Shown here: in pieces, positions 40,351 to 48,572 of the stretch
Numbering within the stretch: the stretch's first letter is position 1
Layout: each line of letters opens with the position of its first letter
Assembly (NCBI RefSeq): GCF_000772045.1
Contig: NZ_CP009754.1
Location: 6,386,001 to 6,450,000, forward strand
Length of the DNA stretch: 64,000 nt
Source of the DNA: Streptomyces sp. CCM_MD2014
GTDB lineage: Bacteria; Actinomycetota; Actinomycetes; Streptomycetales; Streptomycetaceae
Direction: 5' to 3'
Translations under genes and position numbers: made by a program
Notes under the pieces: model-generated
Seen by the model: the letters and a program-made list of their open reading frames with translations, nothing else
Told to the model about the DNA's origin: nothing
Database searches by the model: none

Positions 40351-41775
40351 ATGTCCGCACCCGCCCCCGCCTCCGTCACCGCTGCCCCCGCCGTCGCCGC
40401 CCCGCTGCCCGTCCTCGGCCGGGACGTCACCGTCCCGCTCGTCACCGGCGGGGAGGTCACGTACGCCGCGCTCGACTACGCCGCCAGCGCGCCCGCGCTC
40501 CAGCGGGTCTGGGACGACGTCGCCGCCTACGCCCCGTACTACGGCAGCGTCCACCGGGGCGCCGGGTACCTGTCGCAGCTGTCGACCGACCTGTTCGAGA
40601 ACGCCCGCCGGACCGTGGCCGAGTTCCTCGGCTGCCGGGACGACGACCAGGTGGTGTTCACCCGGTCCACCACCGACTCCCTCAACCTGCTGGCCGCCGC
40701 GCTGCCCGCCGGGAGCCGGGTCTTCGTCTTCGAGACCGAGCACCACGCCTCGCTGCTGCCCTGGCGCGCGGCCGACGTGACCTACCTGGACGCCCCGCGC
40801 ACCCCCGCGCAGGCCGTCGAGACCCTGGAGCGGGCCCTGGCCGCCCGCGAGCCGTACGGGCCGGCCCTGGTCTGCGTGACGGGTGCCTCCAACGTCACCG
40901 GCGAGCTGTGGCCGGTGCGCGAACTGGCCGCCGCCGCGCACGCGCACGGCGCCCGGATCGTGCTGGACGCCGCCCAGCTCGCCCCGCACCACCCGGTCTC
41001 GGTGACCGACCTGGACGTCGACTGGGTCGCCTTCTCCGGGCACAAGCTGTACGCCCCCTTCGGCTCCGGTGTGCTGGCCGGGCGGGCCGACTGGCTGCGC
41101 GAGGCCGAGCCGTACCTCGCCGGCGGCGGCGCCAGCCGCAGGGTGAGCCGGCGTGCCGACGGCGGTGTGGACGTCCAGTGGCACGAGAGCGCCGCCCGGC
41201 ACGAGGCCGGGTCGCCCAACGTCATCGGCGCGTACGCCGTCGCCTCCGCCTGCAAGGCGCTCACGGAGGCCGGCTTCGACTCGCTGGTGGCCCGCGAGGA
41301 GTACCTGATCCGCAAGGTGCGCGAGGGCCTCGCCGACGTCCCGGAGGTGCGGATCCTCTCGCTCTTCGGCGACGACGCGCCGCGCGTCGGGGTGCTCTCC
41401 TTCGTCGTCGAGGGCTGGAACAGCTCGCACTTCGCCGCGGCCCTCTCCGCCGAGTACGGCATCGGCGTGCGCGACGGTCTCTTCTGCGCCCACCCGCTGC
41501 TGCGCACCCTGCTCGGCAGCGACCCGCAGGCGCAGGGCGAGTGCGGCGCCCCCGAGGCGGCACCCGGGGAGAAGTCCCTCAACGCCGTCCGCGTGAGCTT
41601 CGGCGCAGGCACTCCGGACGAGCACGTCGAGCGGTTCGTGCACGCCGTCAGGGAACTGGTGAGCGACGGTGCCCGGTGGAACTACCGCACCGAGGACGGC
41701 CGTTGCGTGCCCGACACCGCCTCGGCCGCCGACACCGCCTCGGCCACCGACGCCACTTCGGCCGCCGGCGCCTGA
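40351..41775 (+). CDS. Class V aminotransferase, cysteine desulfurase-like, under SAM-IV control
   Basis: The 474-aa PLP protein resembles SufS/CsdA desulfurases and isopenicillin-N-epimerase-like proteins. It has LDYAASAPAL, TRSTTDSLNLLA, ETEHHASLLPW, VTGASNVTGELWPV, LDAAQLAPHH and the PLP lysine K232 in FSGHKLYAPFGSG. C379 in VRDGLFCAHPLL sits where group II desulfurases have their catalytic Cys. The riboswitch points to sulfur metabolism, so use of cysteine or another sulfur amino acid is inferred. The C-terminus is a low-complexity Thr/Ala/Ser tail made of three 18-bp repeats. GGGAG 6 nt upstream supports the start. The 3' end overlaps glycerate kinase by 94 nt. Confidence 0.85.
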   Translation: MSAPAPASVTAAPAVAAPLPVLGRDVTVPLVTGGEVTYAALDYAASAPALQRVWDDVAAYAPYYGSVHRGAGYLSQLSTDLFENARRTVAEFLGCRDDDQVVFTRSTTDSLNLLAAALPAGSRVFVFETEHHASLLPWRAADVTYLDAPRTPAQAVETLERALAAREPYGPALVCVTGASNVTGELWPVRELAAAAHAHGARIVLDAAQLAPHHPVSVTDLDVDWVAFSGHKLYAPFGSGVLAGRADWLREAEPYLAGGGASRRVSRRADGGVDVQWHESAARHEAGSPNVIGAYAVASACKALTEAGFDSLVAREEYLIRKVREGLADVPEVRILSLFGDDAPRVGVLSFVVEGWNSSHFAAALSAEYGIGVRDGLFCAHPLLRTLLGSDPQAQGECGAPEAAPGEKSLNAVRVSFGAGTPDEHVERFVHAVRELVSDGARWNYRTEDGRCVPDTASAADTASATDATSAAGA

Positions 41776-42986
41776 GCGGGCGGACCCGCCAGGACCGCTC
41801 GGTCCGTCCGGCCGGGCAGCCGCGATCCCAGCAGGATCATCCGCAACGCCCGTTCCGTGGCGTCCGTCAGGAGCTCCGAGGCCCGCAGCAGCGCGTCCGC
41901 GAGGGCCATCGGCGCCGGCAGGATGCCGTGGCAGGCGTCCACTCCCGGCACGTCGTGCGCACCCTCGCCGAGGGTGCCGGCCAGGGCGAGGACGGGCCGG
42001 CCGTGGAGCTTGGCGCGGCGGGCCACCTCGGCCGGGACCTTGCCGCGCGGCGTCTGGCGGTCCAGGGCGCCCTCCGCGGTGAGGACCAGGTCGGCGCGGG
42101 CGAGCCGGGCGTCCAGGCCGAGGTGGTCGAGCAGCACGTCGAAGCGGGGCAGCAGCCGGGCCCCGACCGCGGCGAGCCCCGCGCCGAGACCGCCGGAGGC
42201 GCCGGTGCCGGGGCCGGTGCGCAGGTCGGTGCCGACGACGCCGAGGTCGCGGACGAGGACGCGCGCCCAGTTCTCCAGGCCGGCCGACAACTCCTCGACC
42301 TGCGCGGGCGTCGCCCCCTTCTGCGGGCCGAACACCCGGGCCACGCCGCGCTCTCCGCACAGCACGTTGAACGGGTTGCAGGCGACGAGCAGTTCGGTGT
42401 CCTTCAGCCGGGCGTCCAGGCCGGACGGGTCGATGCGGGCGAGACGGGCCAGCTCCCCGCCGCCGTGGGGGAGTTCGAGGCCGTCCGCGTCGAGGAGCCG
42501 GGCCCCGAGCGCCTGGAGCGCGCCGGCGCCCCCGTCCGACGTACCGGAGTCGCCGCAGCCGACGAGGACGCGCCGGACCCCGGTGTCGAGGGCGGCGCGG
42601 ATCAGTTCGCCGACGCCCCACGTGGTCGTGGCCCCCGGGTCGCGCAGGGCGCGCGGGACCAGGGAGAGCCCGGCCACGGCCGCCATCTCCACCACCGCCG
42701 TGTCCCCGGCGCCGAGCAGCGCGAAGTGGGTGCCGACCGGTTCGCCGACCGGGCCGGTGGCGGGCAGCGCGACCAGTCGCCCGCCGGTCGCCGAGGCCAG
42801 CGCGACGGCCGTGCCCTCGCCGCCGTCCACCAGCGGGATCCGGTCGATCTCGGCATCGGGCAGGACCCGGCGGACGCCCGCCGCGATGGCGTCGGCGGCG
42901 GCCTGCGCGGACAGGGACTCCTTGAAGCCGCTGGGGGCCACGACGACACGGTTCAGCACGGAGTACGCAGAGGGCACGGAGGGCAT
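41682..42986 (-). CDS. glxK: Glycerate kinase
   Basis: Phosphorylates glycerate for entry into glycolysis. The 434-aa protein matches glycerate kinase type 1: VVVAPSGFKESLSA at the start, IPLVDGGEGT, GCGDSGTSDGGAGALQALG, FGPQKGATPAQVEELSAGL, GASGGLGAGL and TAEGALDRQTPRGKVPAEVA. Its last 50 residues, a low-complexity Ala/Val/Glu/Ser tail, exceed the usual length (about 380) and arise from the 94-nt overlap with the aminotransferase gene. AAGGAG 7 nt upstream supports ATG at 42986. The transporter stops 24 nt upstream on the same strand, so they form an operon. Confidence 0.92.
   Translation of the reverse strand: MPSVPSAYSVLNRVVVAPSGFKESLSAQAAADAIAAGVRRVLPDAEIDRIPLVDGGEGTAVALASATGGRLVALPATGPVGEPVGTHFALLGAGDTAVVEMAAVAGLSLVPRALRDPGATTTWGVGELIRAALDTGVRRVLVGCGDSGTSDGGAGALQALGARLLDADGLELPHGGGELARLARIDPSGLDARLKDTELLVACNPFNVLCGERGVARVFGPQKGATPAQVEELSAGLENWARVLVRDLGVVGTDLRTGPGTGASGGLGAGLAAVGARLLPRFDVLLDHLGLDARLARADLVLTAEGALDRQTPRGKVPAEVARRAKLHGRPVLALAGTLGEGAHDVPGVDACHGILPAPMALADALLRASELLTDATERALRMILLGSRLPGRTDRAVLAGPPAQAPAAEVASVAEAVSAAEAVSGTQRPSSVR
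41713..41766. repeat. Three 18-bp tandem repeats inside the gene overlap
   Basis: GACACCGCCTCGGCCGCC occurs at 41713-41730 and with small changes at 41731-41748 and 41749-41766. It codes DTASAA-like residues on the plus strand and part of the glycerate-kinase tail on the minus strand. Confidence 0.85.
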
Positions 42987-43010
42987 GGAGGGCTCCTTCA
43001 GCGGGTCACT

Positions 43011-44426
43011 TCAGCGGGTCACGGGTACGCCGAGCAGCGGCCAGACGGCGGCGGCGAAGAACAGCACGAGCGCGGCGGTCAGCGGTGCCAGGACGGCGGA
43101 CAGCCGGAGCAGGTCGCGCGGGGTGTAGGTGGGGACGCCGGGGACGTCGGCGAAGAGCGTGACCGGCTTGGCGGAGGCCGGCAGCGTGTGGCAGAAACCG
43201 GCCGCCGCCGTGGACGCGAGCGCGGCGGCGACCGGATTGACCCCGGCGCCCACGGCCGCGGCGACGACCAGCGGCACCAGGACCGAGGAGCGGGCCGAGC
43301 GGGACTGGAGCACCAGGTGGGCCGCCGTGCTCACCGCCACCACGACGCCGAGGAAGACGCCCGGTCCGACGTGCGCGGGCAGCCCCGACACCAGCCACTT
43401 GGCCGCGCCGGAGTCGGCGAGCGCGACCCCCATCGCCATGGTCGCCGCCATGAACAACAGCAGCGACCAGGGCACGGTCTTCAGGGCGTCCTTGAGCCCC
43501 ACGGTGCCGAGTGCGGGGGAGGAGGCGACGACCGCGCCGATCAGCGCCACGACGGCGGGGGAGACCTGGTGCAGGGGCTCGCTGCACCACAGGGCCACCA
43601 CCGTGGCCAGGAGCAGCGCGCAGCGCTTCTCGGCCTGCGTCCAGGGGCCGGTGACCGGGCCGGCGCTGTGCCGCTGTATCTCCTCGGCGGTGATGCGGAC
43701 GGGGCCCTGGCGGTCCGCCCGCCGGGTGGTCGTCAGCAGGACCGTCTCGGCGGCGAGATGGGAGGAGGCGACGGCCAGCGGCAGGCCGAGCAGCAGCCAC
43801 TGGGTGAAGCCGATCCGGTCCCCGGTGGCCTCCCACAGCACCGACACCGTGATCAGATGCGCGCCGGCGCCGATCAGGGTCGCCACCGCCGACAGCAGGA
43901 TCACGGTCGGGAAGAGCAGCGCCAGCATCACGACCAGGCGCCTGCGGTCCGCCAGGGCCTTGGCGAGGGCGAGGAACACGGGCAGCGCGAGCGCCGCCCG
44001 GCCCGAGGTGGCCGGCACCGCGAAGGCCGTGACGACCAGGGCGGCCGTCGTCAGGTGCGTCAACTGCCGTACGGTGCGCGCCCCGCCGACCAGGAAGGCC
44101 GCCGCCCGCCCCGCGAGCCCGGTCCGGGCCACCGCCGCCGCGAGCACGAAGGCGCAGATCAGCAGCCACACCGTGGCGTCACCGAGGGTGCCGAAGAGGG
44201 TGTCGCTGCTGATCACGCCGGTCGCGGTCAGCGCCAGTCCGGCACCCAGCGCGATGTACGTGTCGTCGACCGGCGTACCGACCCAGGCGCAGGTGGCCAG
44301 CGCGAACACGGCGAGGGTGAGGCGCGCGTCGCCGCCGAGGGCGGGGAAGTTGGCGGGGACCGCCAGCAGAGCGCACAGGGACAGCGCCACGCACAAGGCC
44401 GCCGCCAGACGGAGGTTCAACGTCAC
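43011..44426 (-). CDS. Anion transporter of the DASS/SLC13 type
   Basis: The 471-aa membrane protein has about 11-12 hydrophobic helices and resembles sodium:dicarboxylate/sulfate symporters, with FAVPATSGRAALALPVFLALAKAL as a likely substrate/Na-binding hairpin and a second related stretch near SRSARSSVLVPLVVAAAVGAG. Its coupling to glycerate kinase in one operon suggests uptake of glycerate or a related hydroxy acid (inference). GTG at 44426 was taken as start. An operator-like sequence at 44456-44484 is shared with the kinase operon at 46901. Confidence 0.82.
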   Translation of the reverse strand: MTLNLRLAAALCVALSLCALLAVPANFPALGGDARLTLAVFALATCAWVGTPVDDTYIALGAGLALTATGVISSDTLFGTLGDATVWLLICAFVLAAAVARTGLAGRAAAFLVGGARTVRQLTHLTTAALVVTAFAVPATSGRAALALPVFLALAKALADRRRLVVMLALLFPTVILLSAVATLIGAGAHLITVSVLWEATGDRIGFTQWLLLGLPLAVASSHLAAETVLLTTTRRADRQGPVRITAEEIQRHSAGPVTGPWTQAEKRCALLLATVVALWCSEPLHQVSPAVVALIGAVVASSPALGTVGLKDALKTVPWSLLLFMAATMAMGVALADSGAAKWLVSGLPAHVGPGVFLGVVVAVSTAAHLVLQSRSARSSVLVPLVVAAAVGAGVNPVAAALASTAAAGFCHTLPASAKPVTLFADVPGVPTYTPRDLLRLSAVLAPLTAALVLFFAAAVWPLLGVPVTR

Positions 44427-44455
44427 GCCCTCGAGGGTTCTCCCGGGCGGTGAGT

Positions 44456-44484
44456 CCTCAATGAGCCCGGCATGAAGGAAACTT
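44456..44484 (-). promoter_or_regulatory. Operator-like element of the transporter-glycerate kinase operon
   Basis: On the plus strand CAATGAGCCCGGCATGAAGG (44459-44478): ATGA repeats 11 bp apart, one helical turn, typical of OmpR-family sites. TGAAG (44472-44476) and CTTCA (44481-44485) form an imperfect dyad. It is 30 nt from the transporter start. Fourteen of 20 bases agree with the element at 46935. Confidence 0.5.
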
Positions 44485-44498
44485 CACCGGAAAGCCGG

Positions 44499-45161
44499 TC
44501 ATCCCGGCAGCCGGTACCCCATGCCCCGCACCGTCTCCACCCGCTGTGCCCCCAGCTTCTTGCGCAGCGCCCGCACGTAGACGTCCACGATGTTGGAGCC
44601 GGGGTCGAAGTCGTAGCCCCACACGTGGGACAGGATCTGCTCCCGCGACAGGACCTGCCCCGGATGCCGCAGGAACAGTTCCAGCAACACGAACTCACGG
44701 GCCGTCAGGTCCACCGTCCGCTCCCCGGTACGGGCCCGGCGGGTGCGCAGGTCCAGGGAGAGGTCGCCGGACCGCAGCACCGTCACCTCGGGCGCCCTGG
44801 CCGCCGTACGCAGCCGCAGCCGTACCCGGGCGAGCAGCTCCTCGAAGCGGAACGGTTTGGTCATCCAGTCGTCGGCGCCGCCCTCCAGGCCGGCCACCGT
44901 GTCCCGTACGGAGTCCCGCGCGGTGAGCACGATCACCGGGGTCGTCACCCGGGACTCGCGCAGCTCGCGCAGGACCGTGAAGCCGTCCCGGCCGGGCAGC
45001 CCGATGTCCAGGACGACCAGGTCGAAACCGCCGGTGAGGGCGTACTCGCGGGCGGCGTCGCCGTCGGCGACCGCGGTGGTGGTGAAGCCGTTGGCGCGCA
45101 GGCCCTTCTCGACGAAGGAGGCGATGCGCTCCTCGTCCTCGACGATGAGGATGCGGTTCAT
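44499..45161 (-). CDS. Response regulator, OmpR/PhoB family
   Basis: The 220-aa regulator has a receiver domain (acidic ED at 8-9, phospho-acceptor D52 in LVVLDIGLPG, K near 102 in DWMTKPFRFEELL). A winged-helix output domain follows (about 125-220; LTAREFVLLELFLRHPGQVLSRE and ILSHVWGYDFDPGSNIVDVYV). AGAGG is 7 nt before ATG at 45161. It overlaps the kinase stop by 4 nt, so the two are translationally coupled. The transporter operon starts 72 nt downstream on the same strand. Confidence 0.93.
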   Translation of the reverse strand: MNRILIVEDEERIASFVEKGLRANGFTTTAVADGDAAREYALTGGFDLVVLDIGLPGRDGFTVLRELRESRVTTPVIVLTARDSVRDTVAGLEGGADDWMTKPFRFEELLARVRLRLRTAARAPEVTVLRSGDLSLDLRTRRARTGERTVDLTAREFVLLELFLRHPGQVLSREQILSHVWGYDFDPGSNIVDVYVRALRKKLGAQRVETVRGMGYRLPG

Positions 45162-46678
45162 GGTCGTGCCTCTTCCAGAGTGAGTACGAAGGTGGCGCCG
45201 CCGCCCTCGGTGGCGCGCAGCTCGGCCCGGCCGCCGTGGCCCTCGGCGATGGCCCGCACGATCGACAGCCCGAGCCCGGCGCCCGTGCCGCGCACCCCGC
45301 GCCGGGCCGTGCCGCGCCGGAACCGCTCGAAGATCACCTCGGCGTCCTGCGGCTGGACGCCGGGTCCCGAGTCGGCGACGTACAGCTCGATGCGCGGGCC
45401 GTCGGCGCGGGAGCCTATGCGGACCCGCTGGCCCGCCGTGGTGTGCTGCACGGCGTTCTGCGCGAGCTGCACCATTGCCTGGGTGATGCGCTGGGGGTCG
45501 AGCTGGACCTCCCGGTCGGCGACCTGGTCCAGCACCCACTCCCGGTCGCCGAGGGTGCGGGCCTTGACGAAGACGTCGGCGGTGAGTTCGGCGAGCTGCA
45601 CCGGCTCGGGGGTGACGAAGTCGGGGCGTTCGGCCTTGGCCAGCAGCAGCAGGTCCTCGACGATGCGGCTCATCCGGTCCAGCTCGTCGGTGACGAGGCG
45701 GACCGTCTCCTCCCGCTCGGCCGGATCGTCGCCCATCAGTTCCAGGTGACCGCGGACGATGGTGATCGGGGTGCGCAGCTCGTGCCCGGCGTCGTCGACG
45801 AACCGGCGCTGGGTGGCGAAGGCGCGCTCCAGGCGGTCCAGCATCGCGTTGAACGTCTCCGCGAGGGCCGCCACGTCGTCGTGGCCGTGCACCGGGATGC
45901 GCCGGGTCAGGTCCTGCTCGGTGAGCTGTGCGGCGGTCGTGCGCACCAGCCGCACCGGTTTCAGGATGCGGCCCGCGACCACCCAGGCGATGCCCGTCGT
46001 CATCAGCAGGGCGACACCGGAGATGGCGAGCAGGACGCGGAACACCTCGTCCGCGCGCGCCTGTTCGCGTCCCGGGTGGAAGGCGACCACGAACGCGGCC
46101 GCCGGTTCGCCGCCGTAGCGGGCCACGGTGACCTTGGCCCAGCGGATCTCGCCCTCGGGCCGGTCCAGGGTGCCGCTGGAGTCGGGGGAGGCGTAGATGC
46201 GGCGCCGGGCGTCGGCGTCCTCGTGCAGGGGCCGGTCGACCGGGATCTCCCGCTGCTGGATGATCTGCGTGGGCCTGCTGCCGCCGGCCTCGCCGACCAG
46301 GCCGACCAGTTCCTCGTCGAGGTCGGCGTACTGCCGCTCCAGGAAGACCCGCAGCAGCCGCCCCGGGTCGGTGAACGGGCGGCCGGTCTCCGGGTCGAAG
46401 CCCTGCTCCTCGAAGTTGGCGAACTCGCCTGCTTCCTGGGCGAGCAGGCCGCTGATCCGCTGGTCGGTGTCGCGCAGCAGGATCGAACGGGTGGTCGCCG
46501 CGACCGAGGCCAGCGCGACGGCCATCACGAGCAGCAGCCACAGCAGGATGCGGACCCGGGCCGAGACCCGGCGGCGCTCGCGCTCACCCGTCGCCGGATC
46601 CGTCGCCGGATCCGTCGCCGGGTCCGTCGCCGGGTCCGTCGTCGGCGTCGCCGCCCCGGTCGTCGTCATCGTCGTCAT
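45158..46678 (-). CDS. Sensor histidine kinase with extracytoplasmic domain and HAMP
   Basis: The 506-aa kinase has a repetitive N-terminus (TDPA repeated four times at about 14-29) and two membrane helices (43-63 and 214-236) enclosing a 150-residue external sensor domain. HAMP (about 237-290), HisKA with H299 in DDAGHELRTPITIVRGHLE and HATPase (QNAVQHT, VADSGPGV, GAGLGLSIVRAIAEGHGG) follow. The start at 46678 has a poor ribosome binding site and lies inside the upstream acidic-protein gene, suggesting coupling. Possible signals are the transported acid or a cation; unknown. Confidence 0.92.
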   Translation of the reverse strand: MTTMTTTGAATPTTDPATDPATDPATDPATGERERRRVSARVRILLWLLLVMAVALASVAATTRSILLRDTDQRISGLLAQEAGEFANFEEQGFDPETGRPFTDPGRLLRVFLERQYADLDEELVGLVGEAGGSRPTQIIQQREIPVDRPLHEDADARRRIYASPDSSGTLDRPEGEIRWAKVTVARYGGEPAAAFVVAFHPGREQARADEVFRVLLAISGVALLMTTGIAWVVAGRILKPVRLVRTTAAQLTEQDLTRRIPVHGHDDVAALAETFNAMLDRLERAFATQRRFVDDAGHELRTPITIVRGHLELMGDDPAEREETVRLVTDELDRMSRIVEDLLLLAKAERPDFVTPEPVQLAELTADVFVKARTLGDREWVLDQVADREVQLDPQRITQAMVQLAQNAVQHTTAGQRVRIGSRADGPRIELYVADSGPGVQPQDAEVIFERFRRGTARRGVRGTGAGLGLSIVRAIAEGHGGRAELRATEGGGATFVLTLEEARP

Positions 46679-46901
46679 CCGAAGGGCCGTCGGTGACCGG
46701 CGGCCGCGTCACCACCTGGTCGCTGGGCGTCGGCTCGGGCGAGGAGGCCGGTTTCGGGCCGGGGGAGCCGCTCTCCAGCTCCACCTTGGCCGGGACCCTG
46801 GGCTCCTGAGGGCTGTCGGTCAGGGCGAAACTGGTCGCGGCGATGCCGAGGGGGATCAGGACGACGGCCGCGAGGGCCGCCATGCGGCGGGAGAAGACCA
46901 T
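46584..46901 (-). CDS. Secreted or membrane-anchored acidic Asp/Pro-rich protein
   Basis: The 105-aa protein has a basic start (MVFSRRM), one hydrophobic segment (about 8-27, AALAAVVLIPLGIAATSFAL) and an external Pro/Ser/Glu-rich part. It ends with seven consecutive Asp residues and GDGP/SGDG repeats. Such an Asp-rich tail could bind Ca or other cations. It overlaps the histidine-kinase start by 95 nt in another frame and is the first gene of the operon, so it may be an accessory sensor protein. No domain family was recognised. Confidence 0.65.
   Translation of the reverse strand: MVFSRRMAALAAVVLIPLGIAATSFALTDSPQEPRVPAKVELESGSPGPKPASSPEPTPSDQVVTRPPVTDGPSDDDDDDDRGGDADDGPGDGPGDGSGDGSGDG
46589..46636. 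repeat. Four 12-bp tandem repeats coding in two frames
   Basis: CGTCGCCGGATC twice (46589-46612) then CGTCGCCGGGTC twice (46613-46636). On the minus strand the units encode TDPA in the kinase N-terminus and GDG(S/P) in the acidic protein C-terminus. Confidence 0.92.
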
Positions 46902-46932
46902 GCGGTGGATTCTGCGCGAGGTGTCCGGCGGG

Positions 46933-46963
46933 CCGGATGAATCCCGGATGAAGGACCCTTCAT
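46933..46963 (-). promoter_or_regulatory. Operator-like element of the acidic protein-kinase-regulator operon
   Basis: On the plus strand GGATGAATCCCGGATGAAGG (46935-46954): two ATGAA half-sites 11 bp apart. ATGAAGG (46948-46954) also forms a 7-bp inverted repeat with CCTTCAT (46957-46963). The element is about 32 nt before the start codon, nearly the same distance as at the transporter operon. Confidence 0.55.
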
Positions 46964-46992
46964 GTCCGGCTGCGGATTGCTGCGGGTTCGCT

Positions 46993-47026
46993 GTGGCTGG
47001 TCGCGCAGTTCCCCGCGCCCCTTGGG
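46993..47026 (-). repeat. Dispersed repeat family B copy
   Basis: Minus strand reads GCGCGGGGAACTGCGCGACCAGCC, as at 63113 and 3785. It lies between the kinase operon and the RAM-domain gene. Confidence 0.8.
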
Positions 47027-47065
47027 GCGCGCCCCCTTCCGGGGCGCTTCCCACTCGCCGGCGTC

Positions 47066-47347
47066 TCAGTTGTCCAGGCCGATGGCGAACGCCGCTTCCA
47101 GGTCGTGCTGGGAGTAGGTGCGGAAGGCCACGTGGGTGTCCGTGCCCTCCACGCCCGGGATCTTGCTGATGCGGCCGGGGATGACCTCGGCCAGGTCCTC
47201 GTGCCGGCTGACCCGCACCATGGCGATCAGGTCGTAGGTGCCGGTGACGGAGAAGACCTCGCTGACGCTCTCCAGCGCGGCGATCTGCTCCGCGATCTCG
47301 GGAATGCGGTCCACGCTGGTCTTGATGAGGACGATCGCGCTGATCAC
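47066..47347 (-). CDS. Stand-alone Lrp/AsnC ligand-binding (RAM) domain protein
   Basis: The 93-aa protein is an effector-binding RAM domain without DNA-binding part: IVLIKTSVDRIPEIAEQIA, VSEVFSVTGTYDLIAMVRV and TDTHVAFRTYS. Such proteins bind amino acids or interact with partners. Its GTG start overlaps the stop of the rhomboid gene (GTGA), so it is translated in coupling with the protease. Confidence 0.85.
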   Translation of the reverse strand: MISAIVLIKTSVDRIPEIAEQIAALESVSEVFSVTGTYDLIAMVRVSRHEDLAEVIPGRISKIPGVEGTDTHVAFRTYSQHDLEAAFAIGLDN

Positions 47348-48114
47348 GGCTGGTTCTCTCCCTCGGGCGCCGCCACTGGAACGCTCTTCACTCTAGCCGC
47401 AGGCCCGAACCGCACCCAGGCGAAGGCGAAGCCGAGACCGAAGCCCACCAGGTGCGCGAGGTAGGCCACCCCCGGACCGTCACCGGCCCGCCCCGCCGCC
47501 ATCCACTGCAGGGTCACCCAGAACGGCAGCACGACCCAGGCCGGGAAGCGCAGCGGCAGGAAGAAGAGGAAGGGCAGGAGGCTGGTCACGCGGGCCCGCG
47601 GAAAGAGGAAGAGGAACGCGCCGAGGACCGCGGAGATCGCCCCCGAGGCGCCGACCAGGGACTCCTGGGAGTGTGCGTTGGCGCCCGCGTAGCCCAGCAG
47701 GGCCAGGTAGCCGCAGCCGAGGTAGAACAGGGCGAACTGGAGCCGTCCCATCCGTTCCTCGGTCATCGCGCCGAAGACGTAGAGGAAGAGCATGTTGCCC
47801 AGCAGGTGCACCCAGCTGCCGTGGACGAACAGCGCCGTGGCCGGGGTGAGCGCCGACCCGGGGGAGTCCTCGAACAGTTCTGCGGGGATCACGCCCCAGC
47901 GCCGGAAGTAGGCGCGTTGCGCCGCCAGCAGCTCCTCCCCGGTGCCGTACACCGGATTGAGGCCGGCCGCCGGGCTGATCATGAACAGCAGGCAGCACAG
48001 GGTGATCAGCGTGTACGTCACCGGCGCCGCCCGGCGCCGCGACGAGCGGCCCCCGACGAGGGCTCCGGCCGCGGTGACCGTTCTGCGGGCCGCCGTGCTC
48101 CAGTTGCGGATCAT
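47344..48114 (-). CDS. Rhomboid-family intramembrane serine protease
   Basis: The 256-aa protein has about six hydrophobic segments. The catalytic pair is in VGASGAISAVLG (GxSG Ser) and AYLAHLVGFGLG (His). FVHGSWVHLLGNMLFLYVFG carries the conserved loop/helix with H and N, and MGRLQFALFYLGCGYLALL the following helix. ATG at 48114 is preferred over GTG 48120, but no clear ribosome binding site decides. It is coupled to the RAM-domain gene. Confidence 0.9.
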   Translation of the reverse strand: MIRNWSTAARRTVTAAGALVGGRSSRRRAAPVTYTLITLCCLLFMISPAAGLNPVYGTGEELLAAQRAYFRRWGVIPAELFEDSPGSALTPATALFVHGSWVHLLGNMLFLYVFGAMTEERMGRLQFALFYLGCGYLALLGYAGANAHSQESLVGASGAISAVLGAFLFLFPRARVTSLLPFLFFLPLRFPAWVVLPFWVTLQWMAAGRAGDGPGVAYLAHLVGFGLGFAFAWVRFGPAARVKSVPVAAPEGENQP

Positions 48115-48270
48115 GAACACAGAGCATGACGTAACGGGCGCAACGGGTCATAGCGCCTCGCCGCCGTGGACACGCGGGCGTCCGGTACCCGCCAGGCCGT
48201 AGGGTTACGAGCCACACGCACCGGGGGAGTCCGGCGCGTCACCGACACTGGAAGAGAGCGAACAGCCACG

Positions 48271-48510
48271 ATGACGGTTCCCCTGCCGACCGACACGACG
48301 CGATGGCGCTGCACCCTCTGCGGCAACCTCACCCGCTTCGACGTGACCCGGGCCTCGAAGGTCGTGGAGTACGTGCACCTCGATCTGGCCGGCGAGCCGA
48401 CGGTGGAGGAGCGCGAGGTGCTCAGTGAGACCATCGAGTCGGTGCGGTGCCGCTGGTGCAACGCCGTGGACCAGGTGGAACTCGTGGACAGGCCGGATGC
48501 CGCCTCCTGA
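48271..48510 (+). CDS. Zinc-ribbon protein of unknown function
   Basis: The 79-aa protein has two CxxC pairs, WRCTLCGN and VRCRWCNA, 50 residues apart, expected to bind one zinc. No signal sequence. GGAAGAGAG lies upstream of ATG at 48271; the longer open frame from 48166 has no support. It precedes the NYN-domain gene by 62 nt and may be cotranscribed. Confidence 0.78.
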   Translation: MTVPLPTDTTRWRCTLCGNLTRFDVTRASKVVEYVHLDLAGEPTVEEREVLSETIESVRCRWCNAVDQVELVDRPDAAS

Positions 48511-48572
48511 GCGGAGCGGCCCCGCACAAGGCGATTCCGGCCCGGGATCGCCCTGAGACATTGGGGTGACGG

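Noticed and set aside
40908..44453. 1181-codon plus-strand frame across glycerate kinase and transporter
   Set aside because: Antisense shadow for most of its length, and out of frame with the aminotransferase.
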